From: Atherinomorus stipes | Taxonomy: Eukaryota > Chordata > Actinopteri > Atheriniformes > Atherinidae | DNA: 64,000 bases | Direction: 5' to 3' | Assembly: GCA_023101725.1 (NCBI GenBank) | Contig: JALJCO010001023.1 | Coordinates: forward strand, 97,501-161,500 | Notes under the pieces: model-generated | Told to the model about the DNA's origin: nothing | Databases searched by the model: none | What the model saw: only the letters and a program-made list of their open reading frames with translations | Position numbers and translations under genes: made by a program | In this document: piece after piece, positions 44,989 through 57,206 of the stretch | Layout of the letters: every line of letters begins with the position of its first letter | Numbering within the stretch: the first letter of the stretch is position 1

Positions 44989-45923
44989 TATTTATAGGGC
45001 ATCTGTAAATTTCCAATCGCCTACACCTGTTTAGCACAATTTGGCCAATTACACAATATACAATGAGCTTTTCAATGAATATTTGCAATCACTGGTAATC
45101 ACATGCATATTTTTAACAGTTTGTCTTCTTGCACAAACACATAAACGTATAAATGGGCTCAATATCAGCGTCGGAAAATAACCCCCACACTAAATGAATG
45201 GTGTCGATCGATATACCTGACCTCGATTGCTTTTTTTTCAGCACCGCCGGAAGTGGATAGCTTCTGTTAGGACCTTCTAAAGATGTAGCGTAGCCAAGAC
45301 GTTTCTCAGGAAATAAGAACGCGTGAAAGAAGCAATCTGGGAAACGGGCGTATCTTTGCGATCCTTTGTTGGGAAGAGCTTCCTTGAGGCCTTCTTTAAT
45401 CCAAAGAAGAATCTTAACTGGGAAACGCGGCCCTTGTCCGATCCTTAGAGGAGGACCAGCGCTCGTTATCGTGAGTGGAGTGGAGGTGTACCTATTCCTG
45501 ACCTGCTCAAATTTACTAGTATGCATAGCTGACTGAATCTAACTGGACTGCTGCTTGGTATCTACTGTATACCAACTGGTTCATTATTCTGTTTATTATG
45601 CGTGAGACTACATATTGACTGTTTGGGTTTGACCTCCAAGTTATTTAGGGGTTAAGTGTTATTATTGTGCAGGAGAAAAGCCTTAGCAAGGAAGTTATAT
45701 TATTGAATGACTTGTTGGAGTATTGGTGCTCTAGTGGTTGCTGTTTTTGGCAACCTGTTTTTTGTTCTTGTTCTGAGAGTTTTCTTTTTTAGGATGGCAG
45801 TTTTTTCTTTTTTTTTTTCCTTTTTTTTCTTTTCTTATTTTATTTTACCCTTTCCTCTCCCTCACGCCCACTCAATACTCAATATCATATTTGTCATTTT
45901 CTTTCTGAAGTTGATAATGGTAG

Positions 45924-48900
45924 ATGAACAGCAATCTTACTTTCACTAGTTGGAATGTGAAGGGGCTAAACCATCCGGTAAAACGTAAAAAAGTCTTTTC
46001 ACGTCTGAGGCAGCTCAGGTCTGGGGTAATCTTTCTACAGGAAACTCATCTGAGGGATCGGGATCACTGGCGGTTGGGGAAATGTTGGTCTGGGCAGTAT
46101 TTTCATTCAAACTTCAGTGCAAAAGCTAGGGGTGCTGCTATTCTAATTAATCAAAATATCCCTTTTGTTGCATCTACAATCCTATCGGATAAAAATGGAC
46201 GATTTGTTATTGTATCAGGCAAACTTGGTAACAAACATGTGACACTTGCTAATGTTTATGCTCCCAATCTTGATGATGCTCAATTTTTCCAAAATTTTTT
46301 TCTCCAAACTCCCTGATATGAATTCTTATTCTTTAGTTCTGGGGGGAGATTTCAATTGTTTAATGGATGCATCACTAGACCGTTCCTCCTCAAAACCTGC
46401 CTGCCCAAATAAATCTGCCACATACATCAAATCTTTTCTTCAGGATTTTAGTATCACTGATCCATGGCGTTTTTTATATCCAAATGGTAGAGACTATTCT
46501 TTTTTTTTCTCACGTACACCACACTTACACCCGCATTGACTACTTTTTTATGGACAACCGGTTACTTCCAAATCTCAGATCTTGCAGTTATGAAAGTATT
46601 AGAAGAATTTCTGATCATGCCCCTCTTGTCGTCAAAATGGCTTTACTGGACAATGATTCCATGAAAAAGCGCTGGAGACTTGATCCTTTCTTGCTTTCGG
46701 ATGAGAATTTTGTTACATTGACCTTGTCCAAAATGAAAACTTTCTTAAGTGAGAATAGAACTCCAGGTATGTCCTCCCAAACAATTTGGGAAGCCATGAA
46801 GGCTTTTCTAAGGGGAGAAATAATTTCATATGCAGCATTCAAAAGGAAATCTGTAATACAGAAACAAAAGGATCTCTCGGATCAAATATTGAGCATAAAT
46901 AGACAATATGCACAATCACCATCACCTTCGTTATATAAGGAACGACTGAAACTACAGACCAAATTTAATATACTTTCTACCCGTCAGGTTGAAGGCTGTC
47001 TTATTAGGACTAAGAGTGATTTTTATGAACATGGTGAGAAAATTGGTAAGATCCTGGCTAATCAGTTGCACAGTGTTAGAGCCAAGCAATTGATACCAGG
47101 TGTAAAAACTGACAATGGGAACATTTCATCAAATCTGAAAACAATCAATGATCATTTTAAAGTGTTTTATTCAAAATTGTACACCCCTGAATCGACCGCA
47201 TGTTTGAGTGATATGGAGGTCTTTTTTGACACTATTAATGTTCCTTCACTGTCCCCGGATGTAAGACAAAGTCTTGAAGCCCCTATCGCCCAGGAAGAAA
47301 TTAAAGCAGCTATATCATCCATGCAGTCTGGAAAATCACCAGGACCTGACGGGTTTCCGACAGATTTTTTTAAAGGAGTGATGACATAGCAGTTAAAAAC
47401 TAGTTTATGTTGTTGGCATTACTGCATATGTAAATACTCCAAAGAAAAAACGGCATTTTTTACAGCGGAGTATTGTTTTGAAACGCCAGACCTCACTTCC
47501 TCAGTAATACAGTTGGGTCCGGTGATGATATGGAGCTTTACCCGGAGACCACGTTGACTTCATTTTGATTGGCTCACCTTATTTCGCTATGACCTTATTT
47601 GGAGAATCTAGGTCAAGCTGCGATCGGAGTTTGCTAAAGGCTAACTGCTAGCAACAATCCAGACAGTGAGCTACGTTTATCAGACAAGACAGCATTTAGA
47701 AAATAAATAAACTTACAGGTAATGACAAGGTTGTGGCCCCCTCCCTCAGTGTTGCTGCAGAAGTTTTCTTTTAAATCCATTTGTTTGAAAATCCAGACCT
47801 GACTGCACAGAAGTTACTACTAGCTCCATACGAAGCTGAATCAGACAGGGAGGGGGGGGGGGGAGCGGACGGTGCATCGGCCGTTAGGAGAGAGAGGGGG
47901 GGGGGCGCTGTTTACTTGATAGTGTGCTCTTATTGGAGCAATTAAATTACGTAGAATGATAGAACTACGTAGAATGATAGCCTGCTGTCTGATTCAACTG
48001 TTTCTGAGCAGAGAAACAAAGCTGACAGACCATAAACAGGAACTTTGATTCTCACTCTGGACATTCACATGGCCTCATCAGTGCCACAATAGATCATATT
48101 ATACCCCAAAACCCCAGAAAAGTGAAATTTGATGTCATGGCACCTTTAAGACATTTTCAAGTGATCTCTCATCTTTTGTGCATTTGGTCTTTACTGATTC
48201 GCTGGAGTTTGATGCCCTTCCTCCCACATGTTATCAGGCCTGTATTTCTTTGCTGTTAAAAAAGGACAAGGACCCAGTGGATTGTGCATCTTATAGACCT
48301 ATATCTTTTACTAAACACCGATGTGAAAATACTGGCTAAATTGCTGGCTCCCCGGCTGGAAAATGTCCTTCCTTATATTATCTCTCCTGACCAGACCGGT
48401 TTTGTTAAAAATCGCCATTCCTTTTACAATATTAGACGTTTGTTTGACATTATCTACACATCTAACAATAAAACAGAAGAATGTCTGATTTCATTGGATG
48501 CTGAAAAGGCATTCGACAGGGTCAATTGGGATTATTTATTTTTTACCTTGGAGAGGTTTGGCTTTGGCCCCTTATTTTGTTCTTGGATAAAACTGTTATA
48601 TAAATGTCCTTTGGCTTCAGTGTTAACAAATATCCAATATTCAGAATATTTTAGGCTGTATCGTGAAACAAGGCAAGGCTGTCCTTTAAGCCCCCTCTTA
48701 TTTGCTTTAGCAATTGAACCACTAGCTATTGGGATCCGTGGCAGCGGGGAGATACGGGGCATTTGTAGAGGTAAATTTGAGCACAAGGTCTCGCTTTATG
48801 CCGACGATTTGCTTTTATACGTTTCTGACCCACTTAAGTCGTTACCTGTAATACTCCAGATGCTGGATAATTTTGGAAAACTGTCTGGTTATAAAATAAA

Positions 48901-50487
48901 TTTTGATAAAAGTGAATTGTTCCTGATCAACGATGCAGCAATAAAACTTAATTATGGCGGTTTTCCCCTAAGGAAAGCGACCGAACAATTTAAATACCTT
49001 GGCATATGTGTAACTAGAAAATTTCAAAACCTATTCAAAACCAACTTTCTTCCTCTACTTGATCAGTCAAAACAACTCTTATCTAAATGGTCCCCATTGT
49101 TATTGTCTTTGATAGGTAGAATTAACTCTGTGAAAATGATGCTGCTCCCCAAATATTTGTATCTTTTCCAGTGCCTCCCTATTATGATTCCTAAATCATT
49201 CTTTGCATCTTTGGACTCATTAATTCTTTCTTTTAGTTGGAATGGTAAACACCCCAGGTTAAGAAAAGCTTTTCTACAAAGGCCTAAACAGTCAGGTGGG
49301 ATGGCTTTGCCTAACTTTCAAAACTACTACTGGGCAGCTAACATTCGGGGTCTACTTCACTGGCGACATTTTCATTTGGAGCCCTCACCCTAGTCTGGGT
49401 GTCCATGGAGGTTAATGCTGAAGGCACTGGAACTTCGCTGCCTGCACTTATAGGTTCACCTCTTCCTCTTACCTGTTCAGTCTCCTTCGGCCCGGTGGTT
49501 AAGCAGGCTCTTAAAATCTGGTCTCAATTCAGGAAAACATTTGGTCTCCATGCTTTTCCACTTTTAAGCCCAATTGCCGCTAATCACCTGTTTGCTCCAT
49601 CGGCCGGCTTTCCAGTTTGGCATGCAAAAGGAGTGAAGTGTTTTCTGGATTTGTATTCGGATGGATACTTTTCTAGCTTCTCCGAACTAACAAAAGAATT
49701 TGGAATTGCATCCACACACTTTTTCAGATACTTGCAAGTCAGGGATTATGTACGAAACATTACATCACAATTTCCCTGTAAACCTCCAGATAACCCTCTC
49801 GATGTGATTCTGTCAATCAATCCAACTTCCAAAGGCGTGTTGTCTAAACTTTATTATCTTATCTTCAAATTACACTGTCCATCTCTGACTGCTATTTAAA
49901 CAGTCTGGGAGCAGGACCTCCAGTGCACCATCTCTGACAGTGTGTGGGACTCTATTCTAGATCAAGTGCATTCATCCTCCATGTGTGCACGCCATGCACT
50001 TCTGCAATTTAAAGTTGTCCATCGGGTTCACTTCAGTAAAGTTAAACTGGCGCGCATTTACCCAAATGTGGACCCCACAAATGACAGGTGTAGGAGTGCA
50101 CCTGCTACATTAACCCATATGTTTTGGTCTTGCCCCTCTTTGACCACTTTCTGGAAGTCAGTCTTCTGTACAATTTCTGAAGTTTTGCTCTGTGAGATTG
50201 AGCCAAACCCCCTCTCTGCCATCTTTGGAATTGCCCCAGAGCTGGACCTATCACATTTCAAACAAAGAATACTTTCATTTTCATCACTGATTGCTAGGAG
50301 AGCTATCTTATTGAGGTGGAAAGCTCCTGCTCCCCCTTCACATTCACACTGGATAAGGGATATTATGTTATGTATGGACCTAGAAAAGATAGCATTTACT
50401 GTCCGAGGTTCTGAAAACAGATTTCATAAAGTTTGGCGCCCCTTCTTAACTGTATATGAGAAATCTTCAACTATTGTCTCTGAGTAG
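45924..50487 (+). pseudogene. LINE ORF2 (endonuclease and reverse transcriptase), broken
   Basis: From the ATG at 45924: LTFTSWNVKGLNHP and FLQETHLRD (apurinic-type endonuclease), LGGDFNC, and SDHAPLV. RT begins with SGKSPGPDGFPTDFFK (to 47373) and, after the MITE, continues with DQTGFVKNRHS, LISLDAEKAFDRVNWDY, GCPLSPLLFALAIEPLA and the catalytic YADD at 48797-48808. The C-terminal knuckle CRSAPATLTHMFWSC lies near 50090-50140. Frameshifts near 46316, 46540, 48290 and 49393, a stop at 49898-49900 and the insertion inactivate it. It once nicked target DNA and copied the LINE RNA. Confidence 0.85.
47374..48145. mobile_element. TTAA MITE (772 bp) inside LINE ORF2
   Basis: TTAA at 47370-47373 and 48146-48149 bracket inverted ends AGGAGTGATGACAT and ATGTCATGGCACCT. 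It splits the RT domain between the PGPDG block and the following helix. It contains two G-runs (47851-47862 and 47898-47906). Confidence 0.8.
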
Positions 50488-50930
50488 ACCCCCTCCCCCA
50501 CCTCTTAATTTTCATTTATTTTTCTTGATCTTACCCTTTTTTCTTTTTTTTTTTTTGTCCCTTTTTTTCTCTCTCTCTCTTTTTCCTTTTTCAATGCCAT
50601 TGCTTGCTTATGGTATGCTTTTGCTACTGTGTGCAAATGTTATTGTTATTAATTGATTTCTGTTTAATTTTGCGTTGGTGCTTCTGCTGTCTGGAGATTT
50701 GTTTGAGGGTTAAAAGTTAAAATTTGATTACTGTGCTTAGTTTTGTACTATATCTGTCAATGTTTTGCTAACAATTAATAATAAAAAGACATTTGAAGAA
50801 GAAAATAAAAAAAAAAAAAAAATGGAAATGACTGGACCGGAATGCTGGATGGGCCACATTCATCCGATATCAGATCCAGTTAATTTGGCAATATTGGAGC
50901 CAGTATCTGATCCGGGTATCAGCTGACGTA

Positions 50931-51687
50931 CTATAGGCTAAATGCTCGGTTAGCGTTTAGCCCATAGTCCAGAGCGGCTTTGCCTTTGCCCACTTTAGTA
51001 TTTTGCGGGAGTGACGACACACGTGACACAGCAAGATGGCGACGGTGGGACACGCCCACCTGGCTTCATTTTTAGCTCTTCAGAAACCAACGGGTGACGT
51101 AGCGGAAGGTTCGTCGCTCTCTATATACGGTCTATGGTTTGGACGAGCCGTCCTTCAGCTGCTGGGACAGGAAGACGGCAGGCGGCTTTCTCTGCTGTCT
51201 TTAGGCTACATCGCCCCCCGCTGGTAGGAGGTTTTACTACCGCCATATAGTGACATTTATTGCATAGCTTCAAGACGTACACTACATACACTACCACCGG
51301 ATGATCGAAAAAAAAAAATTGTGATCGAAAAAATTCTTAACGATCAATTATCGATTGATTAATTGAGCCCATCCCCCACATGGGACGGAGGAGAGAAAAG
51401 AGACCACCTGTAAGCTGATGGCTCAATGATTGTCAGCACTCTACAGCTGACCAATCAGAATGTGGTGCGTGTGCAGGCATGCTCTTTCTTGCAGAAGAGA
51501 CATCACGAAATCCAGAGCGAGCAAGAGAGAGAGAGACAAAACGGAGGAAATGCGTGCTTCGCTTGAAGGTGGGGATGTTGTTGCAATATAACGTTGTGAT
51601 ACTGCCACTCATAGGAATCTAACTTCAGTCTCTGAGCATTTTCTTTTCCAGCGGCCCTGATTAGCATTTATTGAATGAAGGGCTTAA
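50931..51687. other. No recognised gene
   Basis: GC-richer 51000-51230 has an open frame from AAGATGGCGACGG, but the sequence reads like a dispersed repeat. GCGAGCAAGAGAGAGAGAGAC near 51520 is low complexity. Confidence 0.35.
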
Positions 51688-52540
51688 AGGGGAAGTTCAG
51701 GATTTTTGACATAGGGCCTCATTTTCAAGTGAGCCAGAATGCTACTGATCACTGAAGACGGTTTCAACATATTTCATTCCGTTATTCAAATTCCAGTGGG
51801 TCGCCAATGCTAATGCTAGTGCAAGTCAATAGGAATCTGCTAGCCTGTCATTAATAACAATCTTATCCACTCCACAAAACATTTGAGGCAAATCATTTAT
51901 ATCTTCAGACTATCTGTGTAAATGCCGTGTTGATAGAATAATATTACAAATCAAACTAACCTGCATTTCGTTGCATTTTGATTGTTGCTGCTGAGACACT
52001 TTACAAAGTTTTACTTCCTGTATTTGGCAGCGGAGTGATGTCATCTGCTGCTACATGCATGAAGGAGTCTGATTACAAAAATATAAAGTCTAAAATACGG
52101 CCACATCTGAAAGGCATGAGGATATGTCCGATTTTGAAAATGATTTCAAACTTTTTTTCATCAAACTAACTTTCACCATGTCTTTATGAACCGAAATACA
52201 CTGCCAAAGGTAGCAAGCTGGTAGGAAAACTAGTTCCTCAATATGTAATGCAAAATTTGTCATACAAGGCTAGTTTTACTGTTTTAACACGAGTTTTCTA
52301 GTTTAACACGGCATTTACACAGATAGACTTGCTGATTTGTCTCAGATCTTCTGTGGAGCGGATCAGATTGGTTTTAATGACAGGCTAGCAGATTCCTATT
52401 GACTTCCACTAGCATTAGCATTAGCGACCTCCTGGAACTAGAATAACGGAATGAAATATGTTGAAACGGTCTCCAGTGATCAGTAGTATTCTGGCTCACT
52501 TGTAAATGAGGCCCTATGTCAAAAATTCTGAACTTCCCCT
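51688..52540. mobile_element. TTAA MITE with about 180-bp inverted ends (853 bp)
   Basis: TTAA at 51684-51687 and 52541-52544 bracket AGGGGAAGTTCAGGATTTTT and its mirror AAAAATTCTGAACTTCCCCT. Inverted similarity continues for about 180 bp on each side (AATGCTAATGCTAGTG, GAATCTGCTAGCCTGTCATT). No coding. Confidence 0.85.
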
Positions 52541-52833
52541 TTAAAGTTTTCCGGCACCGTGCCAGATTTCCGGCGTACGGCGGCAAGGGAAAAAAAATTT
52601 AGAAAAAAACAACATTAACAACTTAGGTGTGTGGTAACAAAGTTAGGGGAGAGCGGGGTAATGTGATGCAGTTTTTACATTTGCTCCCCTCTTGCCAAGA
52701 CAAAACGATATATCAATAAAATTTTCACATTTCCCATTAATTCAGGATGTTTTCTAGTTATGGAAATGATCAGAATGTTTTTAGGACAAAGGGCAATGAA
52801 AATATGATTTGTTTTAAAAAAAAGTGGTCTCGT

Positions 52834-52869
52834 GTCTCACTTTACCCCAGCCTCGGGGTAAAGTGAGAC
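52834..52869. repeat. Perfect 15-bp hairpin
   Basis: GTCTCACTTTACCCC, six-base loop, GGGGTAAAGTGAGAC. Related GGGGTAAAGTGA and GGGGTAATGTGA words occur nearby (52658, 52888), as in a dispersed fish repeat. Confidence 0.85.
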
Positions 52870-53082
52870 AATCACGAAAAATCAGTGGGGTAAAGTGAAC
52901 CGGTTAGTGGGTAAGCTGTTCCTCTTCCATTTTCCACTTTAAAACTACCATAACAACCCATTTTTAACAATTACAGCTGGACTGACAACCGCACGTTCCA
53001 AAACTACTGTCAGAAAGGTAACAGAATCATGGGGATTTTGGTCAAATAAGCACTTTTTCAAACACTTGAAATTTATCCAAAG

Positions 53083-53390
53083 TAGGGCTGCCATGATAAA
53101 TCGACTAATCAACAAATCGTCGACTATCAAAATAGTTGGTGACTAATTTTATCATTTTTCCTCTAAAAATTGCCACTGTACCTTCTGCTGCCTCGTTTTT
53201 CTGTCTGTCAGCTTCTACAATTGAATATTGACATAAATGAACATAAACACGACCAGAAAAGCTTGAACCTATTTTTCCATCAGATTTAATGAGAACGTTT
53301 CCAAACTTTTGACTGGTTCTGTAAATATGCTGCAATTTTTGTACCATCCGATTAGTCAACGAATCGCCAAAATAACCGGTGACTATTCAC
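53083..53390. mobile_element. hAT-type MITE remnant
   Basis: TAGGGCTGCCATGATAAATC then GACTAATCAAC and, at the right, GATTAGTCAACGAATCG match the CAGGGCTGCAACGATTAGTC-type fish hAT MITEs. The right terminus is missing. Confidence 0.55.
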
Positions 53391-53399
53391 ATTCACAGT

Positions 53400-54850
53400 G
53401 TGGGACCAGGACAAAGGACAATCAGAACCAGCTGGTTCTGGCCTCTGGGTCAGAGCATGGAACCATCAGAACCTGTTTGAAGAGCCTGGGACTCTAAAAT
53501 AAAACATATGTTACGTAATATTACACAAAAACATGTTGAGGACTAAACTGGAAACATCGCAGTTTTACTGAGTCCGCTTATTAGGAAGAACAACTGTTCG
53601 TTTAGGAGTACAACTGCTAGAAGGGGTTCTGAATTAGAATATTGAGAATTTTTCTGTTTTTTTTTTTTTTTAGATTTGCTGTACTCAGCTTGCACAGTTA
53701 TTTAAAGCCTAAAAAATATTTTCCTTGTGAACTTGTGGCTGTGGACATCTGTCCTACAGGTTTTACATGTTTGCCAGCTGTAATATAACTGAGTTAAACT
53801 ATGAATGGGTCATTAAGAGGCTCTGCAGAACTTGACATCAAGCTGTCATGTGGATCAGATGTTGCAGCAGGGAAACATCTAAAACCTGCAGGTGGTGATC
53901 CTGCACAAAGATGCAGCATAGCCTCCTCTCCTCATTCAGGATAAATGCTAGTTTAGAGCATCTCTGCAGGTCCAGGTGGATTTTTATGCTCATTAAAAGC
54001 TCGTGGATAAGTTAAGAGCGTATTTATAGTCTAAATAAATTTCAATGTTCATCTACAAGTTTTCCTAATATGGTAAAGCAAAGAAACTGTCCAAGAGATG
54101 AAGTATTGGTCAGTTAAACTAAAGATCAGTGCTGTTACAAAATACTGGAAGAAAAAAAGATTTTAAATTCCTTGGATATTATAATTCAGTCTTCTAAGCA
54201 GAGCAGACACTAGGTCAAAAAATAGCCTCTATTTTTGGCCAAATTCTCCAATATAAATGCGAATAAACTCCCTTTAAACAAGCCCACACGTCCGAAAAAA
54301 GTTCAGGGTCAGGATTTTAATTTGCTTTAAGCCCTGTGAATGTCTTTTTAAGACTTTTGGCTAATTTAATTCACAACTGTCATCTTGGGGAGACATTACA
54401 GAGAAACACTGATTGAAACGAGTGTGTAACTGATGCAGTTGTTAACAAGAACTAAACTTGAATGTAAAGTTTGAAATATCAGTCTGATCCTGCATTATGT
54501 TATCTTAGGCCTGTAGTCTGTGCATAAGAATAAAAAAAACAACAATAACGATAATAATAAAAGTACTATAATAGAAAGCTATAGGAGTATTTTTTGTTAT
54601 ATATTTGTAGTAGTAGTAGTAGTACTGCCAGGCCACTCATAATGGTAGTAGCAGTAGTAGTAGCATTTGTATTATAGTCTCTGATAATAGATAGAAGAAA
54701 CAGTCATAGTTTTTTATCGTGATTGTAATTATTATTAGTAGTAGTACGAGTAGTCGTAGTTGTATTTACTGTAGTTTGCATTAACTGCTTTTGAATCTTT
54801 TGAGGATAGTATTTACATTAATTTCATGACATAGTTTACCATTGAGGCTA
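53400..54850. other. No recognised gene; imperfect (GTA)n near 54605-54760
   Basis: AT-rich DNA with short GTAGTAGTAGTA tracts and their degenerate copies. No gene-like frame. Confidence 0.4.
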
Positions 54851-55178
54851 CACTGAAAAAACTCAAATCTTAGCAAGTATATTTTTCTCATCTAGTCAAA
54901 ATATCTCATCACACAAAATAAGATAAAATTACCTAAAGAGAAACATTTCAGTGAGATATAAGATCTTGTTTTGAGACAACGCATCTTATTTCAAGAAATC
55001 TTATCAAGAAAATTTTGCTCGTGCTATTGGCTGAAATTTTTTGCTTATTAAAAGAAAAATATATATATCTGTTTTACTTATTTTCAGAGTGGACAAGATT
55101 TTTTTTTTTTTTTTGCTTGTAATAAGCAAAAAAATCTGCCAATGGGACAAGCAAATTTTTCTTGATAAGATTCAGATT
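54851..55178. mobile_element. CACTG-ended MITE, partial
   Basis: CACTGAAAAAACTCAAATCT and inner words CTTATTTCAAGAAATCTTA and CTTATTTTCAGAGTGGACAA match a common fish MITE. A second inverted run of these words (AAGCAAAAAAATC, TTTTTCTTGATAAGATT) forms the right side; the terminus is lost. Confidence 0.5.
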
Positions 55179-56219
55179 AAAAAATTCATCATCAAGTTCT
55201 TTGAAGCCTGTTAATGACCCAACCGTTTGATTCAGGTGTGTAAAAGTAGGTTTGCTTCAAGAGTAGTGGGTCCTGAAGACGGGAGTTGAGAAGCACTGCC
55301 CTACGAACACCACTGTTAACCCCCCCCCCCCTCTCCCTTTTTGCTTTCCTTCCTCTCTCTTCTACTTTCTTTCTCCTACATTACGTATATTTTCACCCAT
55401 ATACATATTTGATACCATAATAATTATGTGTAAACCTTGTCCTCTTTCTTTTATCCACCTTTTCCCCCTTGTCTCCTCTTTACACATTGTTTCTATCAGC
55501 TGTGGTGGAAATTCTAATAAAGACCCAGATGAGATGACTTGCAGAGTATGAAGCTTATTTTACAACCAGGTTGGAGATGGTACACGCAATCAGATTGTGA
55601 GCACCTTCTGAAGAAGTACAGAAGGAACATGTCTTTTAAACCAGTAACAGAGAAGAAAAAAAAGCTGGATCAGGGAACTGTTGCTGTCACAGTTGACATG
55701 AATCACACATCCTTATCTGAAGCTGTATGTGCTATGTGCCTCACACATCTAACTAGAAGCAAACACATATCACAACTTCAGACAGTTGAGGCCAGTTCTC
55801 AAGAACACCTGGCAATTTTATCATTAGCTAAACCCTGAAAAGAGAACATCATACTCATATTTCATATTGGTGCAGAAACAATAACCCATTCGGTGAAGGT
55901 CTGCGTTGCAATTAAAAGTTAAAATACACAAATATACTTGCTTAGGTGAATAAACTCAATGTGCTCATACTAAGCTCAGTGTGATCATAAAATTTCCATT
56001 ACACAGCCTTCCCATGTAAACGTTTTCACTGTCAATACACATTTCCCTGTAAATATTGTCACAATTTGAAATAAAAAAAAAAAAAGAAATGCATAAGTTC
56101 TGCACAGACCGGGTGCATATTACAATGATAAATTTGGAAGTAAATTCTACATTTTTTTAAAAAGAAAGGTTTTTCTTAAGTTATTTTGCATGAGACAGTG
56201 CAGCACCTTTAATAATGAC
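55179..56219. other. No recognised gene
   Basis: C- and T-rich at 55320-55480. The 99-codon open frame at 55539-55838 begins at a non-ATG codon and has no motif I recognise. The right part is the 3' flank of the receptor gene. Confidence 0.4.
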
Positions 56220-57206
56220 TCAAAACAGCTTTAAATTGGAAAATTCCCGCTGAAATATTTTCCCAGAGACGATCATTCTAAAAGCAGATCTGAACCACCT
56301 GTAGAAGAAAGCATAAACAAATGGATTGAGCATTGAATTTGACCATCCAAGCCACTTAAAAGTCTCGATCACAACAACTGGTATTGCATGATTGCTCACA
56401 TGATAAAAACTGCTAATGAGAAAATAAGGAGCCCAACACATGAGAAAGACTCCGACAACTATAGCCAGCGTTTTGTTGGCCTTTTTTTCCATCTTACTGA
56501 CAGCTGCTTCAGTCTTGGTTGAGTTCTGGATGCTGCGTGCCTGTCTTTGTGCCACGATTAAAATTTTCAGGTAAATGGATAAAATGACAAAAGCAGGAAT
56601 GAAAAATGCAAAAACTGGTCCTAAAACGGGTCCACTTCTTTTTTGAAGTGCAACACTATTACACCTCTGGCTGGTCTTCTGCAGATTGAGCCCATGGATT
56701 ATTATACCAATTCCAACTAGAAAAGAGATCAACCAGCTTAACAAGATCATGATCAAAGAGACACGGACGTTCATTTTGCTTTGATATGTCAGAGGCTGGC
56801 ACACCGCATAATATCTGTCAACAGAGATAAAACACAAGTTATAAATGGATGCTGTACATAGTAATATATCGCAAAGATTTCGTATCTTGCAGAGTACATC
56901 TCTGAGATACCAGCATGAGTGTAAAGTCAACAGCGTGCTAAAAGGCAAGATTAAAACCCCAACAAGCAGGTCGGCCACAGCCAGAGAGAGGAGGAGGTAG
57001 TTTGTTGGAGTGTGGAGCTGTTTGAAGTAGATTATGGAGATGATTACAAGAAGGTTTCCACATGTTATTAGAAGTGATAAAGAAACAAAGAGAAAACACA
57101 ACAAGTACGTTGTAACATGTTCCTCAGTTACCGCTGCTGATTCATTACATTCATATTTGTGTTCTACAACATCATCAGTCCTGTTGACAAAGAATTTAGA
57201 TTCCAT
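56220..57206 (-). CDS. Trace-amine-associated receptor (TAAR), olfactory GPCR
   Basis: A single exon of 328 codons with seven membrane segments (about 33-57, 68-92, 105-130, 148-171, 195-216, 247-270, 278-301). TAARs are class A receptors, mostly in olfactory neurons, that sense amines and signal through Gs/Golf. Key residues: N51 in TM1, D79 in TM2, D113 (3.32) that binds the amine, DRY at 130-132, CWAP at 257-260 and NPFVY at 294-298, followed by the TAAR fingerprint FFYRWFRSAF. C106 and C182 can form the usual disulfide; C20 may pair with the receptor body as in other TAARs. N-glycosylation sequons occur at N8 and N21. TM5 has no Asp. The gene is intact. No second TAAR is visible although these genes are usually clustered. 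Confidence 0.95.
   Translation of the reverse strand: MESKFFVNRTDDVVEHKYECNESAAVTEEHVTTYLLCFLFVSLSLLITCGNLLVIISIIYFKQLHTPTNYLLLSLAVADLLVGVLILPFSTLLTLHSCWYLRDVLCKIRNLCDILLCTASIYNLCFISVDRYYAVCQPLTYQSKMNVRVSLIMILLSWLISFLVGIGIIIHGLNLQKTSQRCNSVALQKRSGPVLGPVFAFFIPAFVILSIYLKILIVAQRQARSIQNSTKTEAAVSKMEKKANKTLAIVVGVFLMCWAPYFLISSFYHVSNHAIPVVVIETFKWLGWSNSMLNPFVYAFFYRWFRSAFRMIVSGKIFQREFSNLKLF

Larger units (their letters stand above)
43831..45432. mobile_element. PIF/Harbinger deletion derivative inside LINE ORF1
   Basis: 15-bp inverted ends GGCCGCGTTTCCCAG and CTGGGAAACGCGGCC, flanked by CTT (43828-43830 and 45433-45435), a 3-bp duplication usual for Harbinger. Inside are the start of a HARBI1-like transposase on the + strand and a Myb-like ORF on the minus strand whose remnants overlap, so the centre was deleted. 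Confidence 0.85.
43028..45474 (+). pseudogene. LINE ORF1 (L1 ORF1p-like), interrupted
   Basis: The ATG at 43028 opens a protein with an N-terminal low-complexity region, a coiled coil (about residues 60-125), then the L1 ORF1p RNA-binding motif RRQNIRIVGLLE and the C-terminal domain with RPVIIRFHRF and KGLRPSLLYPAKL. A small frameshift lies near 43785. The frame is then cut at 43830 by the Harbinger insertion and resumes at 45433 for 13 codons to the TGA at 45472-45474. ORF1p packages the LINE RNA. Confidence 0.8.
42908..50817 (+). mobile_element. Full-length L1-clade LINE with two nested insertions
   Basis: ORF1 (coiled coil plus RNA-binding domain), ORF2 (endonuclease plus reverse transcriptase plus C-terminal zinc knuckle) and a 3' poly(A) run. 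It is flanked by a 15-bp target duplication AAAAATGGAAATGAC (42893-42907 and 50818-50832). A Harbinger element (43831-45432) and a TTAA MITE (47374-48145) sit inside. Removing them leaves about 5.5 kb, normal for fish L1 elements. Confidence 0.9.
42759..50930. mobile_element. Old hAT-like MITE split by the LINE
   Basis: TAGAGATGCACCGATCC at 42759 is a hAT-type terminus. The right half resumes after the LINE at 50833 with CATCCGATATCAGATCC and ATCTGATCCGGGTATCAG, the usual interior of the same family. The right terminus is not visible, so the end is approximate. Confidence 0.5.

Noticed and set aside
45113..45526. 137-codon minus-strand ORF
   Set aside because: It runs across the Harbinger/LINE junction, so it joins two unrelated elements.
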